The notes: generated from the letters alone by a model not told the origin. DNA of 15,240 nucleotides from Suilimivivens sp964571145 (GCA_964571145.1 CAZNAP010000051.1:1-15240); one strand, 5' to 3'. Counted from the stretch's first letter, positions 7,306-14,014 are shown. A program made the numbers and translations.

Positions 7306-9006
7306 TTATTCTAATATGAACTCTTCAACCATCTGACTCAGCTGCTGGGCACATGCCAAATTTTCATCAACAAGTTCTGCGTTTTGGCTTGTCTTACCTA
7401 CCATATCCGCTGTCTTCTCCGCAATATCCGTAACTCCCGTCGTAGCTTCTCCTATGGTAAAGTTCATGCCTTCCAATGCATCTGCAATTTGAGAAATTGA
7501 TTCTGATAAAGTATTAAAGGCTGTATGAATACCATTCATACTGGTTTCAAATTGTTTAGCATCTTCACTGTACTGCTCACTGACTTTGGAAAATTCATTG
7601 TAATCTTCCAGAACGGTCTGCTCCAGGAATTTAGTGGTTTCTTCCAGGCAAGAAGACATGTTATCAACTGCCCTGTTAACCTCTCCAACAATGCCGCTAA
7701 TATCTGTAATCGCTTCAGAAGTCTGATTAGCCAGATTTCCTATTTCAGTTGCAACTACAGCAAAGCCTCTTCCGGCTTCTCCTGCTCTGGCTGCTTCAAT
7801 ACTTGCATTCAGCGCCAATAAACTGGTCTGAGATGAAATAGCCATAATAGTATCTGTCAGTTCATTAATCTTATTAACTGCTTTGGAACCTTCTATTGCA
7901 CTGTCTGATTTGGACTTCACAGAATCGTACATCTTCTTGGTCTTAAGAGTCGCTTCTTCTGTAGTGCTGCGCAAAGCAATTGCACGATTCATAACTTCAT
8001 TGGACATCTCTGCTCCCTCAACAGAAAGCTTTTCAATATCCTCAGCTCCATCTCGAATCATATCCACATTACCTTGAATCGTTTCAGCTGTTGCTGATGT
8101 TTCTTGCATACCTGCTGCCAGTTCTTCAGTGGTAGCAGAATTATCGGTACACATACCATTAATCGTATTGGTAATTTTTTGTAATTCATTGACATTAGTA
8201 GTAATTTTATTGCTCGCTTGATCAATATTGGCAACCATCGCACGAAGCTTGCCTCTCATACCTCTGATTGCACGTGCCATTTCGCCTGTTTCATCAGAAC
8301 GTTTACACATTGCATCACTGTCAGGATTATGTTTATAATCAAAATTACCTGTGTTAACAATAATCGTCTTAAGTTTCTTTAAGGGATTTGTTATCCTTAA
8401 TGAAATAATTGCGCTGAATATTGCGCAAATAATTACAATTACAAAATTAGCAATTATGGCCTTCTTCCTCATTGCATCAATTGGTGCCATAACCACATCT
8501 TCATCAGCTGTTACAACCAAAATTTCAGTTTTATCCGTAATGGCATACCCGGCATATTTTACTTTTCCTTTAAAAACATAGGATACCACATCATCCTTAG
8601 GAATCGTCCCAGCTTCAATCTGCTTCACAATCCCTGCAACAACTTCATTCTCTACCGGCTGTCCGATTTTCTCCGGTGTTGGATGATACAGCATAGTTCC
8701 ATTAGAACTAACCAAATAAGCATAGGAAGATTCAATACCCTCAACCCTGACTTTAGACAAGTATTTCTCATAAACCACTGCCGGATCCACTTCATCGCCT
8801 GCTTCAATATCCAAAATATTACTATTGGTTTCTGCCACGTCCAGCATATAGTTCTTAACGGTACCTTCCAGCGTTGTTCTGCACTTAGGAAGTGTATACA
8901 TCAAGCTCATAGTCACTCCTATGATACATGAAATCATACATGTTACAATAATCTTAGTATTGATGGAGTTAATCCACTTTATTCCTCTCTTTTTCTCTTC
9001 GTTCAT
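7306..9006 (-). CDS. Methyl-accepting chemotaxis protein with Cache-like sensor
   Basis: A 566-residue membrane chemoreceptor. Order: membrane helix (about 17-39), extracellular Cache-like sensor (about 40-180, with YLVSSNGTMLYHPTPEKIG at 98-116), second helix (183-203), HAMP (about 204-258), then the long coiled-coil signalling domain with the near-invariant hairpin tip (389-419, AISSQTSLLALNASIEAARA onward) that contacts CheA/CheW. No C-terminal CheR-docking pentapeptide is seen. The ligand cannot be told. I start at ATG 9006, which has GGGAGAGGG 7 bases upstream; the open frame extends 28 more codons upstream but overlaps the predicted promoter start and has no ribosome site. No che or flagellar genes are in the window, so it is an orphan receptor. 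It heads the minus-strand run into pfkA. Confidence 0.93.
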   Translation of the reverse strand: MNEEKKRGIKWINSINTKIIVTCMISCIIGVTMSLMYTLPKCRTTLEGTVKNYMLDVAETNSNILDIEAGDEVDPAVVYEKYLSKVRVEGIESSYAYLVSSNGTMLYHPTPEKIGQPVENEVVAGIVKQIEAGTIPKDDVVSYVFKGKVKYAGYAITDKTEILVVTADEDVVMAPIDAMRKKAIIANFVIVIICAIFSAIISLRITNPLKKLKTIIVNTGNFDYKHNPDSDAMCKRSDETGEMARAIRGMRGKLRAMVANIDQASNKITTNVNELQKITNTINGMCTDNSATTEELAAGMQETSATAETIQGNVDMIRDGAEDIEKLSVEGAEMSNEVMNRAIALRSTTEEATLKTKKMYDSVKSKSDSAIEGSKAVNKINELTDTIMAISSQTSLLALNASIEAARAGEAGRGFAVVATEIGNLANQTSEAITDISGIVGEVNRAVDNMSSCLEETTKFLEQTVLEDYNEFSKVSEQYSEDAKQFETSMNGIHTAFNTLSESISQIADALEGMNFTIGEATTGVTDIAEKTADMVGKTSQNAELVDENLACAQQLSQMVEEFILE

Positions 9007-9068
9007 CTTAAGCCCTCTCCCGTGATTTGAATGTATTTTCGCTACCTTATTTTCCCCACTTACGCAAT

Positions 9069-9112
9069 CAGTGAATATCACTGAAAACATAGTTCCATTT
9101 TACTATGTTTTC
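9069..9112. promoter_or_regulatory. Two abutting inverted repeats at the MCP promoter
   Basis: GAAAACATAGT (9083-9093) and ACTATGTTTTC (9102-9112) form perfect 11-bp arms around 8 bp. The right arm and the gap cover the predicted -10 (9097-9102). Directly next to it, sharing one base, CAGTGA (9069-9074) and TCACTG (9078-9083) flank ATA. Both are operator-like; the first could instead act as an RNA hairpin, but its position across the -10 favours DNA binding. The regulator is unknown. Confidence 0.5.
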
Positions 9113-9125
9113 CATATCGAGTCAA
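9097..9125 (-). promoter_or_regulatory. Sigma-A promoter of the MCP gene
   Basis: On the minus strand: -35 TTGACT (9125-9120), a 17-bp spacer, -10 TAAAAT (9102-9097), start near 9090, leaving a leader of about 85 nt before the ATG at 9006. It is sigma-A-like rather than the sigma-D (TAAA/GCCGATAT) type often used for chemotaxis genes. Confidence 0.6.
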
Positions 9126-9183
9126 CAAATACCACCATCGAAACCTACGATAAAATTGCTTTGAAAAGGCTCAAAAGAACAGA

Positions 9184-9212
9184 TTGACTTGTGAAATGTT
9201 AACCCTTATAAT
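9184..9212 (+). promoter_or_regulatory. Promoter of tRNA-Ser
   Basis: TTGACT (9184-9189) and a perfect TATAAT (9207-9212) are separated by exactly 17 bp, with the start expected near 9219, seven bases before the mature tRNA. It is divergent from the MCP promoter about 60 bp away. Confidence 0.8.
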
Positions 9213-9225
9213 AAATTAGTTGTAA

Positions 9226-9311
9226 GGAGACGTATCGAAGCGGTCATAACGGGGCGCACTCGAAATGCGTTAGCCCTCCGGGGCACGAGGGTTCGAATCC
9301 CTCCGTCTCCG
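9226..9311 (+). tRNA. tRNA-Ser(CGA)
   Basis: An 86-nt cloverleaf. Acceptor stem GGAGACG (9226-9232) pairs with CGTCTCC (9304-9310), with discriminator G9311. The anticodon loop is CTCGAAA with anticodon CGA (9261-9263) reading UCG. A long variable arm with a GCCC/GGGC stem marks a class II tRNA, and the T arm is GAGGG-TTCGAAT-CCCTC. The 3' CCA is not encoded (CTA follows), so it is added by the CCA-adding enzyme. The gene has its own promoter and terminator and is the only clear plus-strand gene in the window. Confidence 0.97.
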
Positions 9312-9313
9312 CT

Positions 9314-9344
9314 AAAAAGCCGAAGCCAATGCTGAGGCTTTTTT
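9314..9344 (+). terminator. Intrinsic terminator of tRNA-Ser
   Basis: An AAAAAGCC / GGCTTTTT stem encloses a tandem G-A internal loop, a three-pair AGC/GCT stem and a CAAT loop, followed by six T (9339-9344). It begins three bases after the tRNA. Confidence 0.85.
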
Positions 9345-9372
9345 GTATTGCGGAGACGGGTCGGCTCACGCT

Positions 9373-9399
9373 AAAAAAGCACCGAAATCCGATGCTTTT
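9373..9399 (-). terminator. Intrinsic terminator facing the tRNA
   Basis: On the minus strand AAAAGCA (9399-9393) pairs with TGCTTTT (9381-9375), extended inside by TCG/CGG with one G-U pair around a GATTT loop, followed by a six-T tail. It lies 36 bp beyond the stop of the truncated gene at 9435 and stops transcription before it runs into the tRNA. Confidence 0.75.
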
Positions 9400-9434
9400 C
9401 CACTAATTCCTATCATTATATCCAGTCAGAATAT

Positions 9435-9875
9435 TTAATTTTTAAGCCTGTATTCTCTATTTCGATTACCGCCTTCTGTTACCACAATCTCATTATCAAT
9501 GAGTTCATTTAGATAATCTCGGGTTCTTGATGGCTTTAAACCGATTTTTTCAATCGGCAATAATAAAGTAATACGTTCTGGTTTGTAGTGTTCCTCAATA
9601 ACGGGCAATTTCCATCCCTGCTTATCCCAAATACGGTAAATATTCGGTATTCCACTTCCTGCGCGTTCTCCAATATCAATAAGATTAAACATTTTAAAAA
9701 TAGTATTATTGCGCGGATCGGATACCCCGCCACTTTTTGCCGCTTCAATTTCAATTCTAAAATTTCCCGGATTTGATAATGTTACTATATTTCGTTTCTT
9801 AATGATAACCAAGCCCTGTCTACCATAATAATCTGCATTCACAAGACAGTTAGCCAGTGCCTGGTCGAACCCGTT
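9435..9875 (-). pseudogene. Truncated remnant of a RecG-like / AAA_4-type putative DNA-binding protein gene
   Basis: The readable product has the C-terminal part of the so-called ATP-dependent DNA helicase RecG-related (AlbA_2/AAA_4) family: DQALANCLVNADYYG, then LSNPGNFRIEIEAAKSGGVS, DPRNNTIFKMFNLI, GERAGSGIPNIYRIW and finally SRTRDYLNELIDNE and NRNREYRLKN. Full members have several hundred residues with an N-terminal Schlafen-like domain; none of that is present. Upstream the frame meets TGA (9878-9876) at the edge of the repeat block. A GTG at 9842 could start a 135-residue fragment, but I see no good ribosome site. The join from LPIEK straight to IGLKPSRTRDYL appears to lack the first half of the usual winged helix, suggesting an internal in-frame deletion as well; that point is from memory of the family. 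Confidence 0.75.
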
Positions 9876-10322
9876 TCAGAAATGTTATATTTAATTAATA
9901 TTGGCATGAAACTGAGCTAAAATCCAGCAAGTGACTAAATGCCTGTAAGGAAGTGATTAGTAGGTTGCTTGAAAATCCTACTAAAACTATCAAGCAAAAA
10001 ACTTAGTAGGTAGCTTTTTCTTCAATTTACCTACGAGAAGCCAACAAGGAAGCTATTAGTAGGTTACATTTAGGCCGATTAAACCTATAAAAAGCCAGTA
10101 AGGAAGCCATTTGTAGGTCGGCGGCACAGAATTTTGTGGACGAAATTCAACTATTCACGCATTTTAGTAGGAAAACGGTCTTCTAAATCGGTAGGCTAAA
10201 TGCCACAATTGACACTTTTAGTCCCCAAAGTAGAAATTACCGGATTTGTCTTACGATATCAACGCCTACCTTGAAATGATTCAGGTTTCGGATAAGCCCC
10301 GAGTGATTAATATAAATACCAA
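9876..10322. repeat. Structured non-coding repeat block with GTAGGT/ACCTAC motifs
   Basis: There is no coding sequence in this 447-bp gap. A 26-bp unit, roughly GCCnryAAGGAAGynATTaGTAGGT followed by a pyrimidine, occurs three times in direct orientation at 9941-9966, 10040-10065 and 10094-10119. Each copy opens or joins a hairpin: TTAGTAGG (9957-9964) with CCTACTAA (9977-9984), GTAGGTA (10006-10012) with TACCTAC (10028-10034), and TAGGTT (10060-10065) with AACCTA (10082-10087). GGTAGGC (10190-10196) and GCCTACC (10264-10270) may close a larger fold. TTGCTTGA (9965-9972), in the first loop, also pairs perfectly with TCAAGCAA (9990-9997). The block abuts the broken end of the truncated gene at 9875, so it may be the element whose arrival removed that gene's 5' part. 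I recall similar sequences between genes in Lachnospiraceae but know no name for them. Confidence 0.65.
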
Positions 10323-12024
10323 CTAATAATTCAATTTCTGTCCAATCAGCAATTTGTTGGGATTGTCTAAATCATTTTCTTCTATTAAATGATTTCTGGT
10401 TTTGCCTAGTTTCTGTGCAATTTCTGAAAGAGTATCACCCTTTTGTACTGTATAGACTCCGCTTGTACCAACTGACAGTTTGTTACCCTTTGGTGCTGCT
10501 CCTGCCATGTCAGTATAAATCAATGAGAATGCATATCCTTCTATATCCAGTGTAGTGGTAATGGTTTCATCACTGAAATCTTCATCAGTAAAGATTTTTG
10601 TATTCCCGTTTTTATCAATGCCGATTAAGGCAAAGGTTCTGCCTGGCTTCTGCCACTTCGTTGGAATATTTAATACAAACTTACCTGTCTTCTTGACAGA
10701 AGTTGGTTTAAAGAAACCATTGTCTCTTAAGAGCAGATTAAAAGAAAAAGCTTCGCTGTAACCTTTCGAGGTTGCTGCTTTAAATGCTGCCACACCAAAG
10801 GGGCCCTGATGTTCAATCAGGCACTGGCTTCCTATCTGATTTTCTTCATAGTACCAGACAAGAGGATTTACATAGACTTCTTCGGGACTGCTGGAGGACT
10901 GCTGTTCTTCTCCTGATGATTCATTTTGAGAAGAATCACTTTTCTTTTCAAACTCGGCTGTATAGGTTGCATTCGCTGTAATATTTGAAATGAAATAACT
11001 TAATGAGGTACTGACCTGACTGCCATTCAATGTCCATTGGACAAATCTGTATCCACTGCTTGGACTTGCTGTCAGAGTTACACTGCCGCCATCTGCCACC
11101 TGTCCGCCACCGGAGGCTGTTCCGCCATTGGTCGGTGATGCAACAGTTGTGATGGTATGATAAGTAACCGGAACGTCGGTTACGGTTACAGTTGCTTGCT
11201 CCGCTCTCAGATGTAAAGAGCACAGAGGAAAGCTTCAAATTGAAAGCGGGACGGGCAGAGCCGTGGTAGTATTCATCAGCGCCTATATCAACAGGAGAAG
11301 CAACATAACCATCTGAGTCTACGCCCGCGGCACATTTTTCGTAAGTGCCCGGGGAACGAAGCCACCAAAAAGTCCTTTGAGCAGATGCGGTAATAGTCCA
11401 CAGGCTGGCATTTAAATTCTGCGCCTCCCTTGTTGACAATGGCCACATCACGGCGTCTGCTACTTTACTTCCTGTAATGCCATCGCAATATCCATCATGA
11501 CCCTCGCCATTAACATGATCTTCTTGATTGTAGCCACATATTGCAAGTGTTCTGGCAGAAACTGCCTCTTTTTCTATTGTGGCCAACCCGCCTGCTATAA
11601 TTTCTATTTTATCCTTTAAGGTACTGCCACTATATTGATTGCTTGAACCACCGGCCAAAAACTGCACTTTGTTTATTACCCGGTCAGCTGCCAACAAGGT
11701 TGCCTTCCCACTATTTGACGAAGATGCCACTCCTGTTCCGTTATAACCTATCACTCGCCATGGCATTGAAGTTCCCTTTAATGTTTCCTCGACACCCTCT
11801 ACCTCCGGATACTTCCCATAGTATACTGTAGCCGCATTTGCTGTATTCACAGTATCTCCACTTATTCCTGCAATACTGTTGTCAGTTAGTCTTAGATTCA
11901 CATTTCTTGTTTCAGCTGGTGCTGCCTGTACCTCCATAGTTGTTATTGGTGACAGTGTCAGTCCTCCCACCACCATTGCTGCGGTTATCATACAGCTTAT
12001 CCATTTCTTTGCAATTTTTTTCAT
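10323..12024 (-). pseudogene. Secreted DUF6273 / InlB-type repeat / LysM protein, frame broken by a 4-bp duplication
   Basis: The gene begins with GGGAGGA and ATG at 12024. The first frame gives a signal peptide (1-35, cleavage near VQAA) and a DUF6273-like domain (about 65-272) with YYGKYP, WPLSTRE, FWWLRSPG (219-226) and ARPAFNLKLSSVLFTS (257-272). Sense is then lost: the same protein continues in another frame from ATVTVTDVPV, through a divergent InlB-type repeat (TVASPTNGGTASGGG onward), a Ser/Glu-rich linker, a domain I do not recognise, and a C-terminal LysM (YTVQKGDTLSEIAQKLGKTR) likely to bind peptidoglycan. The break is at GCAAGCAA (11199-11192 on the minus strand); removing one GCAA restores an unbroken frame of about 565 residues reading SESGATVTV. 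As given, translation yields a 358-residue product with a nonsense tail and no LysM. Whether this is mutation, variation in the population or sequencing error cannot be told. Confidence 0.8.
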
Positions 12025-12091
12025 TTGTCATTCCTCCCGTTATACCTTTGCAAAGTTTTTCCTGTTTCTGCCAATTAGTACCCAAAAATTA

Positions 12092-12133
12092 AAAAACTCT
12101 CACTAAAAAATAAAAAATTTAGTAAAAGTTTTT
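12092..12133 (-). promoter_or_regulatory. Long A/U-rich hairpin in the leader of the LysM protein gene
   Basis: The segments 12092-12107 and 12118-12133 pair over 16 positions around a 10-nt loop. The two non-Watson-Crick positions are C-A in the plus strand but G-U in the minus-strand RNA, so the full stem exists only in the transcript of the downstream gene. It ends in a T-rich stretch about 70 bp before the ATG and may act as a terminator or attenuator, or end bioY transcription. Confidence 0.45.
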
Positions 12134-12208
12134 ATTAGAAATATTTTGAACTTATTACATCAACCGAGTGACTACGCGCGTATTGTTTTCAAAATCTATA
12201 CATTAAAA

Positions 12209-12763
12209 TCAATTTAATTCTTTATTAATAATCGGAATCAATCTCTTAGCAAGCACAATTCCCAGAATGTTCGTTACAATATCTCCAGGAATCACAGGAA
12301 TAAAGCAATACATCAACAGCTGCCATAATCCAAGTGTTTTATCCAAATACAAGGTTGAAATCAAGTAAAAGTACACCATACCAAATGCATAGATAATTGC
12401 AAGTCCGATAAAGCTGGCTGCAAAAAGTCTTTTGTAGCTAGGGTTGGGTACCTGATGAGCAATTGTACCTGTTACAAATGCACCGACTGCAAAGCCGATA
12501 ATATACCCGAAGCTGGGCTGAAGTACATAGGCAATGCCACCTCCCTGTGTGAAAACAGGAACTCCCAGTAAACCAAGCAGAATATAAACAACCACAGAGA
12601 TAAAACCTCTTTTTCCACCAAGCAAAAGTCCCGCCAGTGTTGTAAACATGACCTGCAACGTAATAGGCAGCATGGGAATTGGAATCTTAATAAACGTACC
12701 TGCTATAATTAATACGACGAACATCGCACATAATACCATATCTTTTGTTTTAAAATTTTTCAT
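12209..12763 (-). CDS. bioY: BioY biotin transporter, ECF S component
   Basis: A 184-residue integral membrane protein with about six hydrophobic helices. BioY is the biotin-specific S component of energy-coupling factor transporters; it captures biotin and works with shared EcfA, EcfA' and EcfT subunits, which are not in this window. Signatures: PITLQVMFTTLAGLLLGGKRG (pieces within 33-53), GGGIAYVLQPSFGYIIGF (74-91) and the C-terminal IPGDIVTNILG. Length is typical. It is 100 bp downstream of birA on the same strand. It has no BirA-type box of its own and so probably depends on the birA promoter; AGGAAGG lies about 12 bases before the ATG. A TATAATGTC half-site (12782-12790) overlaps the upstream side of this ribosome site. 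Confidence 0.95.
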   Translation of the reverse strand: MKNFKTKDMVLCAMFVVLIIAGTFIKIPIPMLPITLQVMFTTLAGLLLGGKRGFISVVVYILLGLLGVPVFTQGGGIAYVLQPSFGYIIGFAVGAFVTGTIAHQVPNPSYKRLFAASFIGLAIIYAFGMVYFYLISTLYLDKTLGLWQLLMYCFIPVIPGDIVTNILGIVLAKRLIPIINKELN

Positions 12764-12863
12764 AAAATATAATTACCTTCCTATAATGTCCAGCCCCAAA
12801 TCATTGATTTTTCAGGCTTTGTTTTAAATAGTTACCTCTTTTTTCACTTTCCTAAATGTTGAT

Positions 12864-13868
12864 TCAAAATCTAATACTGATTTCTCCTGAAGAAAGTGTC
12901 TCTTCTGTTCCATCTTCATATCTTACATGCAGTCGACATTCCTCATCCACGCTTAACACCTGAGCCTGTCTGGAATCATTGCCGGATAATACATTGACCT
13001 GTCTTCCAATGGCCAAACTTCTTTTTTGATATTCCTTTACATACTCTGATTGCTCCATATTTGAATAGTATTTCATAAAGCTGTTCATTACTTCAGCTGC
13101 CAATTTGTTTTTGGCATCAGCTTTGGGGGCATCTAAAACAGCTCCAGCAATTGTTTCCAGTTCTCCAAAACCGCCTTCCGGCCGATATACATTAATTCCT
13201 ATTCCTAGAATGGCATATTCCAACAGGCCATTTTCCATTCCTAAAGAAGCTTCTGTCAAAATACCACAAACCTTTTTTCCTCGGACAAAGACATCATTGA
13301 CCCACTTAATCTGTGCCTTTTCATCAGAAACGGCTTCAATAGCTTCGCAAACTGCCACAGCAGCAATAGTAGTGATGCAAACTGCCTGTTCTGCTCTGAT
13401 ATTCTGGGGGCGAAGCAAAATACTCATATAAATTCCTGTTCCCGCAGGTGCAAAGAAACTGCGTCCACGCCGTCCGCGTCCCTGGGTTTGCTCATTGGCA
13501 ATAACGGTATAGCCTTCGGTTGCACCTTCCATAGCCTTTTCTCGAACATTCGCATTTGTTGAAGTAGTAACAGGAAGTACAACAATTTCTGGGGAAAAGT
13601 CTATTTTGACATTGGAAACCATTTTTCCTGCCTCGTTCAAATTCAAATACTTCTGAATTCCCTGAGGAGATAAAATATCCGTCTGCTCTGACAGGGAGTA
13701 ACCTTTATTGGTAACAGCTGTGATGGCGTAGCCTTCTCCCTGTAGCGCTTTCACGTTTTTCCATACGGCCGTTCTGGAAATGCCAAGTGTCTGCGCGATT
13801 TCTTCTCCCGAGAAATAAGTCCCTTTATTCGTTTCAAACAATTCTAACAATTTTTCCTTTGTTGCCAT
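12864..13868 (-). CDS. birA: Biotin-protein ligase and biotin operon repressor BirA
   Basis: A 334-residue bifunctional BirA: it makes biotinyl-AMP, transfers biotin to the carrier protein of biotin-dependent carboxylases, and as the loaded dimer represses biotin genes. Residues 1-60 form an N-terminal winged helix (GEEIAQTLGISRTAVWKNVK at 21-40), so this is the DNA-binding class. The ligase core shows the biotinyl-AMP loop GRGRRGR (130-136), KWVNDV (188-193), GKKVCGILTE (197-206) and GIGINV (222-227), with an SH3-like C-terminal domain from about 285. The control region upstream carries a BirA-type box over its own -35, so autoregulation is expected. bioY follows, making a ligase-plus-uptake operon with no biosynthesis genes here; the cell may rely on imported biotin, which is inference. 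Confidence 0.96.
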   Translation of the reverse strand: MATKEKLLELFETNKGTYFSGEEIAQTLGISRTAVWKNVKALQGEGYAITAVTNKGYSLSEQTDILSPQGIQKYLNLNEAGKMVSNVKIDFSPEIVVLPVTTSTNANVREKAMEGATEGYTVIANEQTQGRGRRGRSFFAPAGTGIYMSILLRPQNIRAEQAVCITTIAAVAVCEAIEAVSDEKAQIKWVNDVFVRGKKVCGILTEASLGMENGLLEYAILGIGINVYRPEGGFGELETIAGAVLDAPKADAKNKLAAEVMNSFMKYYSNMEQSEYVKEYQKRSLAIGRQVNVLSGNDSRQAQVLSVDEECRLHVRYEDGTEETLSSGEISIRF

Positions 13869-13893
13869 TTGTTCTCCACACCTTCCTGTTTTC

Positions 13894-13911
13894 TAATGTC
13901 TATCGACATTA
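13894..13911. promoter_or_regulatory. Downstream copy of a palindromic operator in the birA leader
   Basis: TAATGTCTATCGACATTA has perfect 7-bp arms around TATC and is identical to the core of the site at 13969-13994. It lies 26 bp before the birA ATG, close to its ribosome site, with its centre 79 bp from that of the other copy. Confidence 0.6.
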
Positions 13912-13917
13912 TTTCCT

Positions 13918-13933
13918 GATTTGCATGCAAATC
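13918..13933. promoter_or_regulatory. 16-bp perfect palindrome between the two operators
   Basis: GATTTGCATGCAAATC is fully self-complementary with no central gap. It differs from both neighbouring inverted repeats, so it may be a site for another dimeric protein or a short RNA stem in the birA leader. No known regulator is assigned. Confidence 0.4.
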
Positions 13934-13968
13934 ATGTGCCTCCGGCGGATGCGCACTAAAACTGCACA

Positions 13969-13994
13969 GGTATAATGTCTATCGACATTATACC
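13969..13994. promoter_or_regulatory. 26-bp inverted repeat over the birA -10 and start site
   Basis: GGTATAATGTC (13969-13979) and GACATTATACC (13984-13994) are perfect 11-bp arms around TATC. The minus-strand -10 TATAAT lies inside the right arm and the expected start near 13980 in the centre, so a bound protein would block RNA polymerase. The sequence is unlike a BirA box; the regulator is unknown. Confidence 0.65.
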
Positions 13995-14014
13995 ATGCAA
14001 AACCCTATTGTCAA
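13987..14014 (-). promoter_or_regulatory. birA: Sigma-A promoter of birA-bioY
   Basis: On the minus strand: perfect TTGACA (14014-14009), a 16-bp spacer ending in TGG (extended -10), and perfect TATAAT (13992-13987). Such a strong core promoter would need repression, consistent with the overlapping sites. The leader to the ATG is about 110 nt. Confidence 0.8.

Noticed and set aside
9007..9090. Upstream 28-codon extension of the MCP
   Set aside because: It has no ribosome site, starts at the predicted transcription start, and the ATG at 9006 has a strong Shine-Dalgarno and a typical MCP N-terminus.
9350..9359. Second tRNA-Ser remnant on the minus strand
   Set aside because: Only the acceptor-like 10-mer is present; no T arm, anticodon arm or variable arm precedes it.
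9941..10119. CRISPR-like array of short repeats
   Set aside because: The three units are degenerate, unevenly spaced (99 and 54 bp), themselves contain hairpin arms, and no cas genes are nearby.
11192..11234. Programmed ribosomal frameshift in the LysM protein gene
   Set aside because: There is no heptameric slippery site; the exact 4-bp tandem duplication explains the frame change fully.
12764..12863. Separate BirA box or riboswitch before bioY
   Set aside because: No TTGTnAACC half-site pair and no convincing fold is present in the 100-bp gap; bioY probably depends on the birA promoter.
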